From Theobroma cacao (lineage: Eukaryota; Streptophyta; Magnoliopsida; Malvales; Malvaceae): DNA of 64,000 bases. The stretch is from the NCBI RefSeq assembly GCF_000208745.1, contig NC_030858.1, positions 10,855,667-10,919,666 of the forward strand. The letters run 5' to 3'. This document shows, piece after piece, positions 22,283-34,679 of this stretch (position 1 is its first letter; every line of letters begins with the position of its first letter). The notes under the pieces are model-generated. The model saw nothing but the letters and a program-made list of their open reading frames with translations, made no database searches and was not told where the DNA came from. The position numbers and the translations under genes were made by a program.

Positions 22283-25200
22283 TGTGACACCCCGTACCCT
22301 TGTAGAGAAGTCAATATGACCTTATCAACGAGGCAAGGGTCAATGGATGCTGATTTAAGTGCCATAGAATGGAGACGAGTGAAAAGGAATATTCTATAGT
22401 AAAATATTTCGCAAGCGAGGAAATAATAATTAAATAATAATATTTTTATTGATGATGAATTAGCAAGATAAAAGTGATTCAGAAGTGAATCGAGGCATAA
22501 TAAGACATTTTGGGTTCTAAGGAGATAAATGAAAAATCTTGAAATAAAATAATATTTTATTAATAAAATATTAGTAAAATATTAATATTTTATTTGATGT
22601 CGAAATTAGTCATGAAAAAGGAGTAGATGGTCAATCTAAGTGGGGGAGAAGAAGAATAAGGGAATTTTAGAGAAAAAAATGTTAGTGGGGTCCACATGTC
22701 TTTATTAAATAAAGCTAGCACAAGTAAGTATATATTTAAATATTATGGTGATACCACATTGAGGAGCAAACTTTATATTTTGTTTGCACACATGTAAAGG
22801 AAGAAAAATAGAAGGAAATTGGAATTAAAAGATTGTTGGGAGGACTAAATTAAAAAAGGGAGAAACTTGGAAGGCAAAACGGTAATTTTTTCATGAGCTT
22901 TTGGAAGCTTTGACTCTTTTCTTCCTTATCCATGGCTAATCCTTATCTTCTTCAAAAGGCATTTTCTTCTCCATCTTCTTCCTCCCACGCCATTTTCCTT
23001 TCTTCACCACAAAAATCAAGTTTGCTTCTTCTCTTTTCTCTTCTTTTCTTACTTTTCCATTCTCGTACCCCTTTATTCACCTAACCCACAACTCTCAACC
23101 TCATTTTTATCTTAACTAAACCTTAGGAGAGAGAAAAGAAGGAAGAAGAAAGGAAAAAGGAAGAGAAAAGCTCGGAGTAGGCTTGGCCTTGAAGGAGAAA
23201 ACAGAAAACTGAGAGGTTTTCCTCCCTACCCACACACCATCATTGAGGTTGAAAAGATTTTGGTGGTTTGCCTTGTGGATTTCAAGGTAAAGAAGGTAGA
23301 AATTGATGTTTTGTTGGAAAGCATGTAGTTTGAACCAATTATGACATAAGGTTTTGTTTGTGGTAGTAAGGATCAATAAAGATCTAAGAAACCCAAGGCA
23401 TGCATGTAGAAGAATCTTGGAATGTGTGGTGATTTTTAGCTAAATTAAGTGGTGGGTAAGGGTTCTAACCTCTAAATCACAAGTAAAAAGAAAAAATAAG
23501 ATATGTATTGATTATTTGTGCTTTTGGCAGTATGTAAAAGTAAATTATGGTGCATGTGGACTTAGAAAATGCTTGATGGAAGTAAATTTATAATTACTGC
23601 CATAAGCTAGGTTATTGGTGTGAAAATGATGGTTGAACTTGATAAATATCCTTAGAAAATATTAATATATGTGCTAGAGTCATAAATAAGTTGCTGGTAT
23701 TTATAATTTAAAGAATTACGCAAGTAAAGGATAAAGGCAACTTTGGTAAAAATATGTCAAGATATAAGTTAGTTGAATAAGGATTCACGATTGAATGAAA
23801 AAAGAGAAGTAGAAATGATATACACTAAAGATATTGAATTTGGATTGTTGCTAGGAAAGTGTACTGTAGTGACGTGTCGGAGGAAATAATGAGCGACCAA
23901 CAAGTAAAAATAGCTAGATACGCCTCCGAATTAATAGCGATATAGTATCCCGCTATCATAAGGTTAGTTAACTTGCATTTAAATGGTTTTGAACAAATGC
24001 ATATGTGTTGAATTAAATGCTAGAATATCCTTGGTGGACTTTTTTCAAATTTATGCACAGGAACAAGCTTTTCACAAGTGATACTTTTACGTTTTTAAAC
24101 ATATAATGTGATGAATTATGTGTTTGAAATATTATGTTGAATTGCCAATTGAATTGTGGCATGTGGTGCATTGGAAATCTTGAGATGTTTTAAACTAGTG
24201 GCAATACGATTAATATTATTTTCCTTGAATATTGGACTATGCAACCATGTCTATGACTAATAAAATAATCAATTATGTGGAATGTATTATTATGCAAAGA
24301 TTCTTGTTACATGTTGTTATGTGTGCTATGCCTTGAAAGGTAATATTGAATGATAACTATAACCGTGTGTGCACGGTGTGAGAGTGCACATGACAGTGAT
24401 GGTGGTGTGCGGTGTGGAAGTGTACACGCTGATGATATATGCCATGTGCGATGTGGGAGTGCACATGATGATATATGCCATGTGCAGTGTGGGAGTGCAC
24501 ATTATACTTGCCATGTGCTGTGTAGAAGTGCATATGAGGATATTAGCTATATGCGGTGTGGGAGTGCACATGAGCTGAGTTGAGGTTGGCGAGTGTATGT
24601 GCGGAGCCGTGGTGACTAGTGTGGGGATGACCTTCTTATATGTTTGAGTTATCTATATATTTATATGTACATAATGTATACGTGAATTTTTACATGCATG
24701 TGCACCTGTCTTGTAGAGCAGAGATTTTTGGAAAATGTAATGTGATTGAATTGTATATTGAAAGTTGATATTCTAAAATGTTTTCAAAATGAGTTGAAAA
24801 ACAGCATGGCATCGAGTTTTGTTTATGATATACAAATTGCATGGTTTCAATACAAGTGCATCTTGTTTTCTAAAAAAATCTTTTGTATCGTTTGCTTGTT
24901 CTCTTCCTATGTTCACTCACTGAGTTTATACTCATTCTTTTCAACTTCATGTTTTAGTTTTCAGGATCGAAGGTAGTTGGATCGTAGATCGAGGTGCTCC
25001 CTCCTATTCATCTTTCGATAGGTTCACTACGACTCTCAATGATAGCACCCATGCCTAGAGTCACTCCGCTGGTTGTTAAGAGTCGATTGTATGTTTATAT
25101 GTGATGGTTTAATATAAATTGTAAGATTTGTTGTGAACTTTGTATGTACTTGATTTTCACGATTTAAATTTGAAGAGATTGCTATTAGAAATCACGAGTC

Positions 25201-25330
25201 TTAGATCCTAAAGAAAAATAAGTGATAGATGGACTACTGACGGGTTTACATAGAGAGGCTTACTTGGGCCTAGTGGGCTATGCCTATTGGGCCCATGCAC
25301 CGGTCATGGCCCAGGTTTTGGGTTGTGACA
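22283..25330 (+). mobile_element. Solo LTR of a large-LTR gypsy element
   Basis: 3,048 bp from TGTGACACCCCGTACCC to GGGTTGTGACA with the 5-bp duplication AAGTT at 22278-22282 and 25331-25335. There is no internal coding region, as expected after LTR-LTR recombination. It shares end modules with the LTR at 17068-19498, so it comes from a related family. It sits inside copia LTR copy B. Confidence 0.9.
24366..24585 (+). repeat. Tandem ~40-bp array in the solo LTR
   Basis: About five diverged units built on GTGTGGGAGTGCACATGA and GATGATATATGCCATGTGC. The frames read on both strands here (24326-24583) are artefacts of the repeat. Confidence 0.88.
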
Positions 25331-25380
25331 AAGTTATCTTTATTAGTGTCATCTTGTAGCACTTTATTCTATCCAATAGA

Positions 25381-26400
25381 GATTTCAATCCAAAATCACA
25401 AACACATCTTAAGGACGACCATTTGAATGTGGAAAAACCTAACCAATTGCTTTGAAAATCCCCTTTATTTGTTCAATCCAAGCCATTATATTAAGGTATC
25501 AAAAGGATACACTAAAAAGAATAATTACAAAATCCAACAACAAACATAATAAAGAACAATTGAACATAGCCAGAATATAATTAACAAATAAAACCATCTT
25601 TACTAAACAATTAGGAAATCATTAACCATGTACCAACTCATTGAGTCTTGATTTTAACCCCAAATAATAACAAGATTTTTCAATCAAGCAATTTGGAAAA
25701 TCCATAACTTATCAAGTCCTTTATATTCAAGAAAATCTACTATCACAAACATTTCTTACCAATCATCCTCTACCTCCACAAAGCAAACTTAGCATTCCCC
25801 TACTTTTATCCTAGTAGCTAAAAAAAATCATATTGTAATGCTTAAGATAGTGATTGTAATGCTAAAAAGAATAAAGAAGGTGTTTTCAACTATTGTGTGT
25901 GGTGTAATTTCAATATCTATTTAAGACGTTTTTGAATACCACTTGTAACTAAACATAGATGTTTAAAGATGATTATAGAGTGTATTATTGTGATATGCTG
26001 CTATTACTCGTTTGTTACTTACATTCTTGCCAGGTTATCTAAAATTTGTTATTCATTGCATAAAGTAGATAAATCGAGCTATTTTCCCATGTGTAAAGTT
26101 TACTTCATTTTATGCTAGATCACCATATTTCAATTAATAAAATCTCTGTTGATAAAAAGGCATTGGTTACCAAGCTTCCACTTAAAGATTTTCTACCTCT
26201 TCAATTGTTTATGCTTTTTCTCTACCTATCCTTATGCTTTTTCTTTAATTCTTCAAAAACTTTCTAGTGTTTTGTTTTCAAAGCTCTTGGTAATAAAGTT
26301 TTGAATTTCTCCTTTTAATCCCCCTCTTTCATATTTAGAGCCTTATCTAGCTCTTGAGCTCTTGAACTTAGGAGTTCAGTAGAAAGAGAGCATAAACCTA
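25381..26400. other. Unassigned sequence between copia fragments
   Basis: No open frame of note and no recognisable motif. It may be degraded internal sequence of the old copia element to its right (minus strand), but I could not read conserved blocks. Confidence 0.35.
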
Positions 26401-27087
26401 ATCTTAATTCAACACAAGTTTCCACTGCTATGAGATTAAATTGTACTTGTGAACATCATGAACGTTATTTAGAGAAAAATAGTGAGATAAGGGTGTAATA
26501 AAGTTTGAACCAGTATGGGAGAGAGGTGAACCAATATTATCACCAATAAGTAGTGCATTAAAGCCATCATATTTTATTAAGAAATCTAAATTTTATAATT
26601 TGTTGGTGACATGATGAGATGCCCCAAAATCCATTAGTAAATTTATTGAGTTTGCAGTGCTAACTTGTTTGGCTTCAAGGTCAGGCTATCGAGGCTGAAG
26701 TTTGAAGCAATTCTTGGCCAAATGACTTAGTTTGTCATAGCATTGATGCACAACTTTTGAAAGAGTTTTCTAAAACATGCTTAAAAGTAGTAATATTTTG
26801 AGGTAAACATATAGAATTGAACTTGGTGAAATTTTCATTACAAGACTATGTGAAGTTTACAATAAGGGATGCAGTAGCTGACTTAGTTACAACATGAGCA
26901 AAAGGTTGTTTCTTTAGTATTTCTTTATAGCTTGAGAATTTATCTAACACTTCTTTAAATGATATGTAGGACTTTCGGGCCCTTACACCAACAACAATCT
27001 CCTTGAAGAGAATACCAATTCCATTCAAGGCATGGATAATTAACCCTTTTTCACTCACATTAGATTTTACCAATGCTAATTTATTTG
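26400..27087 (-). pseudogene. Old copia gag C-terminus and protease
   Basis: Minus strand: EKGLIIHALNGIG, EIVVGVRARKSYISF and EVLDKFSSYKEILKK (27073-26880) are the copia gag core. A degenerate knuckle follows (CYDKLSHLAKNCFKLQPR, about 26760-26700). The protease has LMDFGASHHVTNKL at about 26640-26600, with DSG changed to DFG. Stops and frame changes are frequent. Gag is interrupted at 27087 by the outer SIRE-like element and resumes at 45845. Confidence 0.82.
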
Positions 27088-27395
27088 TGTTAAATAAAAG
27101 AGCTTAAAGTAAAATAACCAATAAGGGGTGAATTGGTTTCTTAAAAAAAATTGATCCAAGTAAAAAATGAGAACTTTTTAAGACAAAACTTAAATATCAA
27201 AGTATAAAACTTAAAAAGATAAAGAATGAATTTGGAAGAAGAGATGAGAAAGGAAAGAGTACTCAGCCATGATTTTATAGAGGTTTGGCCCTTAAAGCCT
27301 ACGTCTTCTCTCTTAATAGCATAAGTAGTTTGAATTCTCTAATCACTACCTTTTAAATTAGATTCAAGCACAACCTTTAACACACTAGCTTTTCT

Positions 27396-27600
27396 TGAAG
27401 GGATATAACCTTTCTTTATTTTTTCTATGGAGATATAACCTTATATTACCTTTTACAATGGTGGTATAACCTTACACTACCTTTTACAATGGAGGTATAA
27501 CCTTATATTACCTTTTGCAATTAAGGTATAATCGTTCATTACCTTTTACAATGGAGGTGTAACCACTTACTACCTTTTGCAATGGAGGTATAACCATACA
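27396..27600. repeat. 31-bp tandem array in the outer LTR
   Basis: About six diverged copies of GGTATAACCTTACACTACC + TTTTACAATGGA. The right LTR has fewer copies at about 44540-44700. Confidence 0.9.
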
Positions 27601-27929
27601 ACAGTGCATTCTTACAAGTTTTCTCAGGTTAAGACCTCAAAAGGCTAATAAGCTAGTTAAGTATAAGAGAATAAAGATATTTCAAAGAATATAAGCTTAA
27701 AGATGAAAGCTATGTTTTGAGAATATGTAGTAGAGATACAAAAGAAATGAACTTCAAAAATCTTAGTTTTCTTTTGCTCTTGAAAAATGAATTGCTTGCT
27801 CTCTTTTCCTTGTTCTTCGTTTTTGAATGATATTCTCATGAGATATTTATAATGCCTTGTCATTTTTGCCTGTTGGAGTAAACTTTTGTCTCATTGTTGA
27901 ACATTATGACCACTTGAATCACGTCAATC

Positions 27930-28290
27930 GAACTTCAAGAATCAATCAAGAAACATGTGAGATATCAATTCTTTTATATCCTAAGATTTTCTGTTTTTTT
28001 AGAATCAATCTTTCCATTCTCGAGACATCGATTCTTTTTATCTCACTTGAAGTCTGGAGCTTTCTATTTTAAGAGAATTGTCTTTTCCATTCTTAAGATA
28101 TTGATTATTCTTGTTACACTTCAAGTCTAGAGCCTTTTGTTTTCTAAGAATCAATCTTTGCATTCGTGAGATATCAATTCTTCTCATTTCACTTAAAAGT
28201 TAGTAACTTTCTGATTTCTTGAGAATTGATCTTTATTTCTCCATATATTGATTCTTCTTTCACGTAGGGTACCTACATCGAAATTCAAAT
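27930..28290. repeat. ~74-bp tandem array with ATCGATTC motifs
   Basis: Four to five diverged units, each with GAGATATCGATTCTTCT near its start and GAGAATCAATCTTT in its second half, so AT(C/T)GATTC and GAATC(A/G)AT face each other within each unit. The array is also present in the right LTR at about 45050-45360. Confidence 0.85.
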
Positions 28291-28789
28291 TTTCTTTTTC
28301 CTGCTCCATTCTTGTCTTTTTATCCCATCTTTTCTTCTTCTCCAAGTTTTTTACTTTTCTCTTTGAAGTCTTAGGAATCGATTATTTGATGCTTGAGAAG
28401 TTGATTCTTACCTTTTAATGACTTTCCTCACTGCTTCTGCTTTCTTAAGAATCGACCTTTACTTCTTCTTATATCGATTCTTGTTCTTCTAGTAGCTTTA
28501 GCATCTTCAAAATCGATGTCTCTTTTTCAAAGAAGTCAATTCTTCCTGTTCTAGAAAAGAAATATTGCTTTCTATTTTATAGAAAATCGATTACTTCACT
28601 TTCAAAAGTCAATTCTAATGGCTAGAATTTGAGATTTAAAGTGTTCAAAAGGTTTTTCTCTTCACAAACAACTTCAAAACTCTTATAAGATTGTTCTTCA
28701 AGTTCAATATCATTTTCACTTAGTTTCAAAACATATTTAGATCATTGAATTTTGTCATTTCAAAACTAGGCTCAACTTTAATGCTAACA

Positions 28790-31700
28790 ATCTCTCCCTT
28801 TTAGATATGACAAAATTAAGATCTAAATTTGCTCATGAAAAACTCTTCTTGAATTTATGCTTTCCTTTCAAAACATTTAAGAAAATTTAGAAACATTTTC
28901 TATTCATCCAGCCATGGAAATCAAGAAAGCTAGTAAATTTACTCAAAATGTTCTCCCTTTTTATTATTTCAAAAAGAGTTTGACAATAGAGTATGAAGAC
29001 AATATTAAAGCTCAAGGAAAACAAAAGTAGATTAGTAGCACAAGTCATTAAGCTATTAGCATAAATGATAAGAAATAAGAGAAATTTCATTGATCATTAA
29101 AGTATACACATAAGGTTTTAGAATTATAAGCATAACTTCAAAAGATAAGATAAGTACACAATTTCATCACAACAATCAATATATCACAACATTAAGCAAA
29201 AAGATAAAACTAAGGCATATTCATTAAACCTAATTCTCCTTTAATCTTAAAAAATTATTCTCTATCTAAGGGCTTAGTAAAGATATCAACTAGCTGGCTT
29301 TATGTATTTACATATTCTAGAACTATATCTTCTTTTTGGACATGGTCTCTAATAAAATGCAGCCTAATTTCTATGTGTTTAGTCCTAAAGTGATGGATGA
29401 GATTTTTTGTAAGATTTATGGCACTAATATTGTCACATTTCATAAAACTTCTTTTCATCTCTATTCCATAATCATTTAATTGTTATTTTATCCATAATAC
29501 TTGAACACAACAACTTCTAGTAGCCACATACTCAACCTCGATAGTAGATTAAGCCAGACTATTTTGTTTCTTTGAAAATCAAGATACAACATACTACTTA
29601 AAAATTAGCATTTGTTAGATGTATTCTTCCTATTTATTTTCATTCACGAAAATCGACATCTGAACATGAATGGAGATCAAAAGTTGAACTCTTTGGAAAC
29701 CATATGCCTATGTTAAGTGTGTCTTTCAAGTACATAAAACTTCTTTTGATTGCATTTAAATGGAATTCTTTAGGGGATGATTGAAACCTAACATATAACC
29801 CTACGCTAAAGCTAATGTCTGGTCTACTAGCAGTCAAATATAGTAATGAAATAATCATAGATCTATAAAGCTTTTGATCAATGGACTTGCCTTGTTCATC
29901 TCAAGTTTTATTATGGTGCTCATTGAAGTATGGTAGGACCTTGTGCTATCCATTCTAAACTTGCTAAACATATCTCTTGTGTACTTTGCTTGATTTTATG
30001 AATGTGTCATCTTTTCTTTGTTTAATTTGAAGTCCAAGAAAATAGTTAAGCTCTCCCATCATACTTATCTTAAATTCACCTTGCATAATCTTAGCTAACT
30101 CTTGGTATAAAAGTTTATTAGTAGCACCGAAAACAATATCATCAACATAAATTTGTACAATTAAAATGTCTTTGCTTTTGCTTTTGATGAAGGGAGTTTT
30201 GTCTACCTTCCCTCTATTGAAACCACTTTTGATTAACAAATTTGACAAAGTTTCATACCAAGCTCTAAGAGCTTGCTTTAACCCATATAATACTTTTCTT
30301 AATTTAAAGACATGATTTGGAAAGATAGGAGTTTCAAAACCAGTGAGTTGTTCTACATATATTTCTTTACTAATCAGCCCATTTAGAAAAGCACTTTTAA
30401 CATTCATTTGATAATTTAAAATCCATACAGCATGCAAAAGCTAAGAGCATCCTAATAGCCTCTAACCTAGTAACTGATGCGTATGTTTCATCATAGCCTA
30501 TCCCTTCTTCTTGACTATAACCTTTTGCTACCAACATAGCTTTATTCCTAGTTATATTTCCATGTTCATCCATCTTTTTCCTAAACACCCACTTAGTACC
30601 AACTATGGGGAAATCTATTAGTCTAGGTACTAAGTCCCATACTTGGCTTATTTCAAATTGGTTTACTCCTCTTGCATTGCTAAGATCCAATAATCATCCT
30701 TTAATGTTTCATTTATACTTTTATGTTCAACTTGAGAAATAAATGCTGCATAATCACATACATTCTAGCAGAATTTTGAGTTTTTACCCTTTGTGTAGGA
30801 TCTCCAATTATTTTACTTTCATCCATATACCTCATTTCTCTTGGATGAGTAGGCTCTCTTTCTTCATTAATGTCATCATCTTTCTGCTTATGTTCTTGAT
30901 CTTTTGATTCTTCTTCTTGGATTTCTTCTTTGTCAAGATCAATCTCCTCCACTTGTTTTTGGAGGATGCCTACATCATCATCATCATCAAAACTTTCTTT
31001 TCTAGGAAAGGGGTTACATTAATCAAATAAAACATGTATAGATTCTTTAACAATCAATGTTCTCTTGTTGAACACTTTATATTCTTTTGAAGTCAATAAA
31101 TAACCAAGGAATATGCCTTCATCACTTTTAGCATCAAGTTTTCCTAAGTTATCTTTACCATTGTTCAACATATAGCATTTGTAGCCAAAAGGATGAAAAT
31201 AGCTAATGTTTGGTTTCTTTCCTTTATATAGGTCATAGGGTGTCTTCCTAAGAATTGGTCTAATCATGGCTTTATTCGCTATATAACAAGAGATGTTAAT
31301 GGCTTCAGCCTAAAATTATCTAGGTAAGTTGCTCTCACAAAACATGGTCCTAGCTATTTCTTCTAAAGTCCTATTCTTTCTCTCTACAACTCTATTTTGT
31401 TAAGGTGTCCTAGAGGCAGAAAAATTATGGCCATAATCCTATTCATCGCAAAGTTGTTCAAAACCTAAGTTTTCAAACTTCTTACCATGGTCACTCTTAA
31501 CATTTGTAATTGTATATCCTTTTTCATTTTCTACTCTCCTGTAAAAAAAATGTGAAAATCTTTAATGCTTCATTTTTATAAGCTAACAAATAAACCTAAG
31601 TATACCTAATGCAATCATCAACTATAACTAATCCATAAATCTTACCACCTAAGCTACTAGTTCTAGTGGATCCAAAAAAGTTTATATGTAAAAGTTGTAA

Positions 31701-33415
31701 AGCTCTAGTTGTAATGACATCCTTCCTAGGCTTAAAAAAGCTCTTTCTATGTTTTCCTCTAGCACAAGCATCATCCACCTTATTGCTTTCAAAATTTAAG
31801 TTAGGCAAGCCAATTACTAGATCAGGATAAGATAATTTAGAAATGATATACAGGCTAGCATGTCCTAGTTTCCTATGCCTAAGCCAACTATCATCACTTT
31901 TCTTAGCCATGAAACACACATTATTAGGGGATAAATCATCTAAATATATAATATATACATTTCCTACTCTTTTTCCTATAAAAAATCTTTCATTTGTCTT
32001 AGCATCAATAACTTGACAATGCAATGCTTCAAAAATAACTTTAAGACCTTTATCACATAATTGACTTACATTAAGCAAGTTATGCTTAAGACTTTTGACA
32101 AACAAGACATTTGTAATACTAGATTGAGAATTGCTACCAACAATAGTGATTCCTTCAATTTGTCACTTTGAATTGTCTCTAAAGGTCACATCTCTTCCTT
32201 TGGCTCTTTGGTATCGGTCATATGTCTTAAGCATCCATTATCGAGGTACCATGGTTCTTTCTCTTGTGCATTTGACTTCAAGCAATTTTCCTCAACTTAC
32301 AAGAAAAAAAATTAAGCCTTTGATTTTGGTACCCAAACTCTTTTGGGTCCATATGTGTTAGTCCTTATTGTTTTGGTTTCTTTTGGGACCAACTCCAACC
32401 TTACAATTTTACCATTAAAGGGTTTGGTTCCTTTTTGAATCCAAACACTTTTGATCATTTTTCTTCTATATGCAACAACTCTCAATGGACAAAAATAAAT
32501 AGAATGACCAATTTTATGACAACATATGCACACATTGTTTGCATCATATTTCTTATTTTCTTTTACAAAACAGTTCTTCAGATAATTTTCTTTTTGTGTT
32601 CCATTATATCCTAAACCTTCCTTGTCAAAAAATGCTTTTTGACTCTTTATTATGTCATTTAGCATTTGTGAGTTTATGTGTCATTTTAAGTATGATTCAA
32701 GCAAATGTTCATTTTTCTTCTTCAAATCACATGCTTCATTCTCTAAGTATTTAACTTTATCTTCAAGCTTAATCTCAACTTTGATAAGATTATCATTTTC
32801 AGCCTTAAGTTTGGAAGTAATCTTCTTATTTTTCAAAGTCATATGCTCAAATTCAAACGCCAAGTCATCATAAACATCTTGAAGTTCATTAAATGAATAA
32901 GAACTATCATCTAAATCATATGAACAAGAAGCAATATTAATGGAGCAGACCTTGAAGTCATCAAGACCTATGAAGTAAAGGTTGGAACGTCTTCTTCTTC
33001 TTCATATTGTGACTCATCACTGTCACTCCATACAACCATCATTGCTTCTTTCTCGGGATTCTTAGGATAAATATTCTTGACATTAAAGTAGTCATATTTG
33101 ATGTGACCGTGTTTCCTACACTCATAAATAATGATGTGGTCTTTCCCATGGTCACTTTTTGGCATATCTCTTCTAGGTTTATTTCTTTTAAATGGTTTTC
33201 TACCTTTACCTTCTTGTTTGTTCCTCAAGAACCTATTGAATTTCCTAGTTAACAAGGCTACATCATCATCATCATCTTCTGCTTCTTCTTTATCATTCTC
33301 AACACTCTTCTTATTATCTACTTAGGTAACTTTAAGAGCAATACTTTTTCTCTTGGTATCTTCTCGAAGTGCTTAATCTCTTTTACTTTCATGTTTTAGT
33401 TGCATCTCATAGGTA
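28790..33415 (-). pseudogene. Outer element gag C-terminus and pol (broken)
   Basis: Reads right to left on the minus strand. Gag C-terminal part with a poor zinc knuckle (YECRKHGHIKYDYF; two Cys lost) and an acidic stretch, 33255-32968. A coiled-coil segment at 32863-32681. Integrase zinc region and N-terminal core at 32105-31596 (SLKHNLLNVSQLCDKG, WLRHRKLGHAS, LLHINFFGSTRTSS). Integrase C-terminal region at 31267-31019 (KTPYDLYKGKKPNISYF). RT at 30690-29964 with GTKWVFRKKMDEHG, MNVKSAFLNGLISKEIYVEQ and the active site IYVDDIVFGATN near 30140. Connection/RNase H from 29858 (SLLYLTASRPDISFSV) to about 29250 with KHIEIRLHFIRDHV and DIFTKPLD. Each block is separated by stops or shifts. No extra 3' frame follows pol. 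Confidence 0.88.
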
Positions 33416-33420
33416 AGAAC

Positions 33421-34622
33421 TATTGGCTCCATTAGTTTTTTATGATAATAAAACATTCCCATTCATTTTTGTCTAACTATGCTGCTTAAGTGTGTGTAGA
33501 ATGAAAAATGTATGCCAATAATAAAATAATCACTAAAAAGTAAATATCAAATCCCATAAGAATAAGGAGCTACATTTGAGCCACAAAATAGAAGCCACTT
33601 AGTTGGATAATCGGGGGAGTTAGTCAACTAACGCTCAAAAATGAAAATGGCCAATTCAGAAACAGAAACAACTTAATCGACTAAGAGAAATTGTTAGTAG
33701 ACTAAGTGCTTACTACCAGAAACCAAGTTCAGAAATAGAATTGACTTAATTGACTAAGAGGTTTTGTTAGTCGACTAAGTGGTCACTACCAGAGACTGGA
33801 TCTAGAGACATAAAATACTTAATCGACTAAGAAGCTATGTTAGTCAACTAAGAGCTCTCTGTCCGCAACTTCAAATTTGAATGCTAAAAGACAGATTAAC
33901 GACTAGAACCAACTCCAAACTGTTTCCAACGGTCAAAATTTGTCAAACATCCATTAGAGTTGTTTCTTCAAGTATAAAAACCCTTTTCAACGGCTAAGAA
34001 CAAGATTTGGTGCTTCCAAGATCAAAAATAGCTCAAAAATAGCAAAAAACTCTCTGCATACTTTCTACACTTCACTCCTATCCTTGTAACAAATTTAAGC
34101 ACTTCACTTTGTACCACTCAGATCAGGTTAGTGATTATAGGTACACTTTTATTTCTCTTTTCCTTGCATACTTAGAGTGAGCCAGTCACTATAAGGGGTT
34201 AATTCAAGCTTGGGTTGCTTGATTAGTTGTATAGGTTCTAACTCATCCTAGTAAAAGTTAGTTTGGGTTTTGGTTAATCCTGGGAAAAGCCATTGTTAAG
34301 GTTGTGGCTGAGCCTACTAAAAGCCATTGTAAAAGCTTGGTGGGAGCTTAAGAATTCCACCATTTTTAGTGATTTGATTTGGAAAATCCTTGGTTGAACA
34401 ATCAAGGTAGTGGATGTAGGTTTTTGACCGAACCACCATAAATTGTTGAGTATTGTCTACTCTGTTTTTAATTTTCTTTTTCATTCCTTCTTAAACCATT
34501 CCCTCATCTTACATCGAATTAGTCATTATTGATCTTAAACTTGCCCTCAATTTAGAGCCAATTTTAGTAAGAGCCAAAAAGTGTTATTCACCCCCTTCTA
34601 GCACATTTACTTGGGACCAACA
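33421..34622 (+). repeat. 5' LTR of the inner element
   Basis: Ends in GGGACCAACA. Begins TATTGGCTCC where TGTTGG would be expected, and the right copy begins TGTCGGCTCC. Differences between copies are mostly transitions, as expected from methylated DNA. Confidence 0.9.
33597..33862. repeat. ~73-bp tandem array with TTAGTCGACTAA inverted repeats
   Basis: Four units start at about 33597, 33671, 33744 and 33817. Each begins ACTTAATCGACTAAG (or a variant) and, about 9 bases later, has GTTAGTCGACTAAG (or a variant). TTAGTCGACTAA is a perfect 12-bp palindrome. The same array is at 42511-42767 in the right LTR. Confidence 0.9.
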
Positions 34623-34624
34623 AG

Positions 34625-34637
34625 TGGTGTCAAAGCC
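34625..34637 (+). other. Primer binding site of the inner element
   Basis: TGGTGTCAAAGCC begins two bases after the LTR end; it differs from TGGTATCAGAGCC at two positions, both transitions. Confidence 0.75.
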
Positions 34638-34679
34638 TATCCCTTTTTCTCAAGGCTTAACATCCTAAGAGAGATCCTA

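Larger units (their letters stand above)
22111..25380 (-). repeat. Copia LTR copy B, split by a solo gypsy LTR
   Basis: 22111-22282 and 25336-25380 together match copy A (about 12614-12663 plus 13930-14143), including the GTAGACTTGATCAGATTCGA and TGTGATGACTTCAAGTT blocks. It is truncated at 22110, where gypsy RT sequence abuts it. It is probably the other LTR of the same copia family, possibly of the same original element. Confidence 0.75.
27088..28789 (-). repeat. 3' LTR of the outer element
   Basis: 1,702 bp. About 100 bp longer than the right copy, apparently because its 31-bp array has more units. The visible differences from the right copy are many, suggesting an old insertion. Confidence 0.88.

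Noticed and set aside
24326..24583. Repeated Cys/His-containing frames on both strands, at first sight a zinc-finger array
   Set aside because: The periodicity is that of a non-coding ~40-bp tandem array in a solo LTR; all frames on both strands look equally regular.
27396..28290. Possible CRISPR-like array (regular repeats)
   Set aside because: Units are contiguous and diverged, without unique spacers, and occur in both LTRs of a plant retrotransposon.
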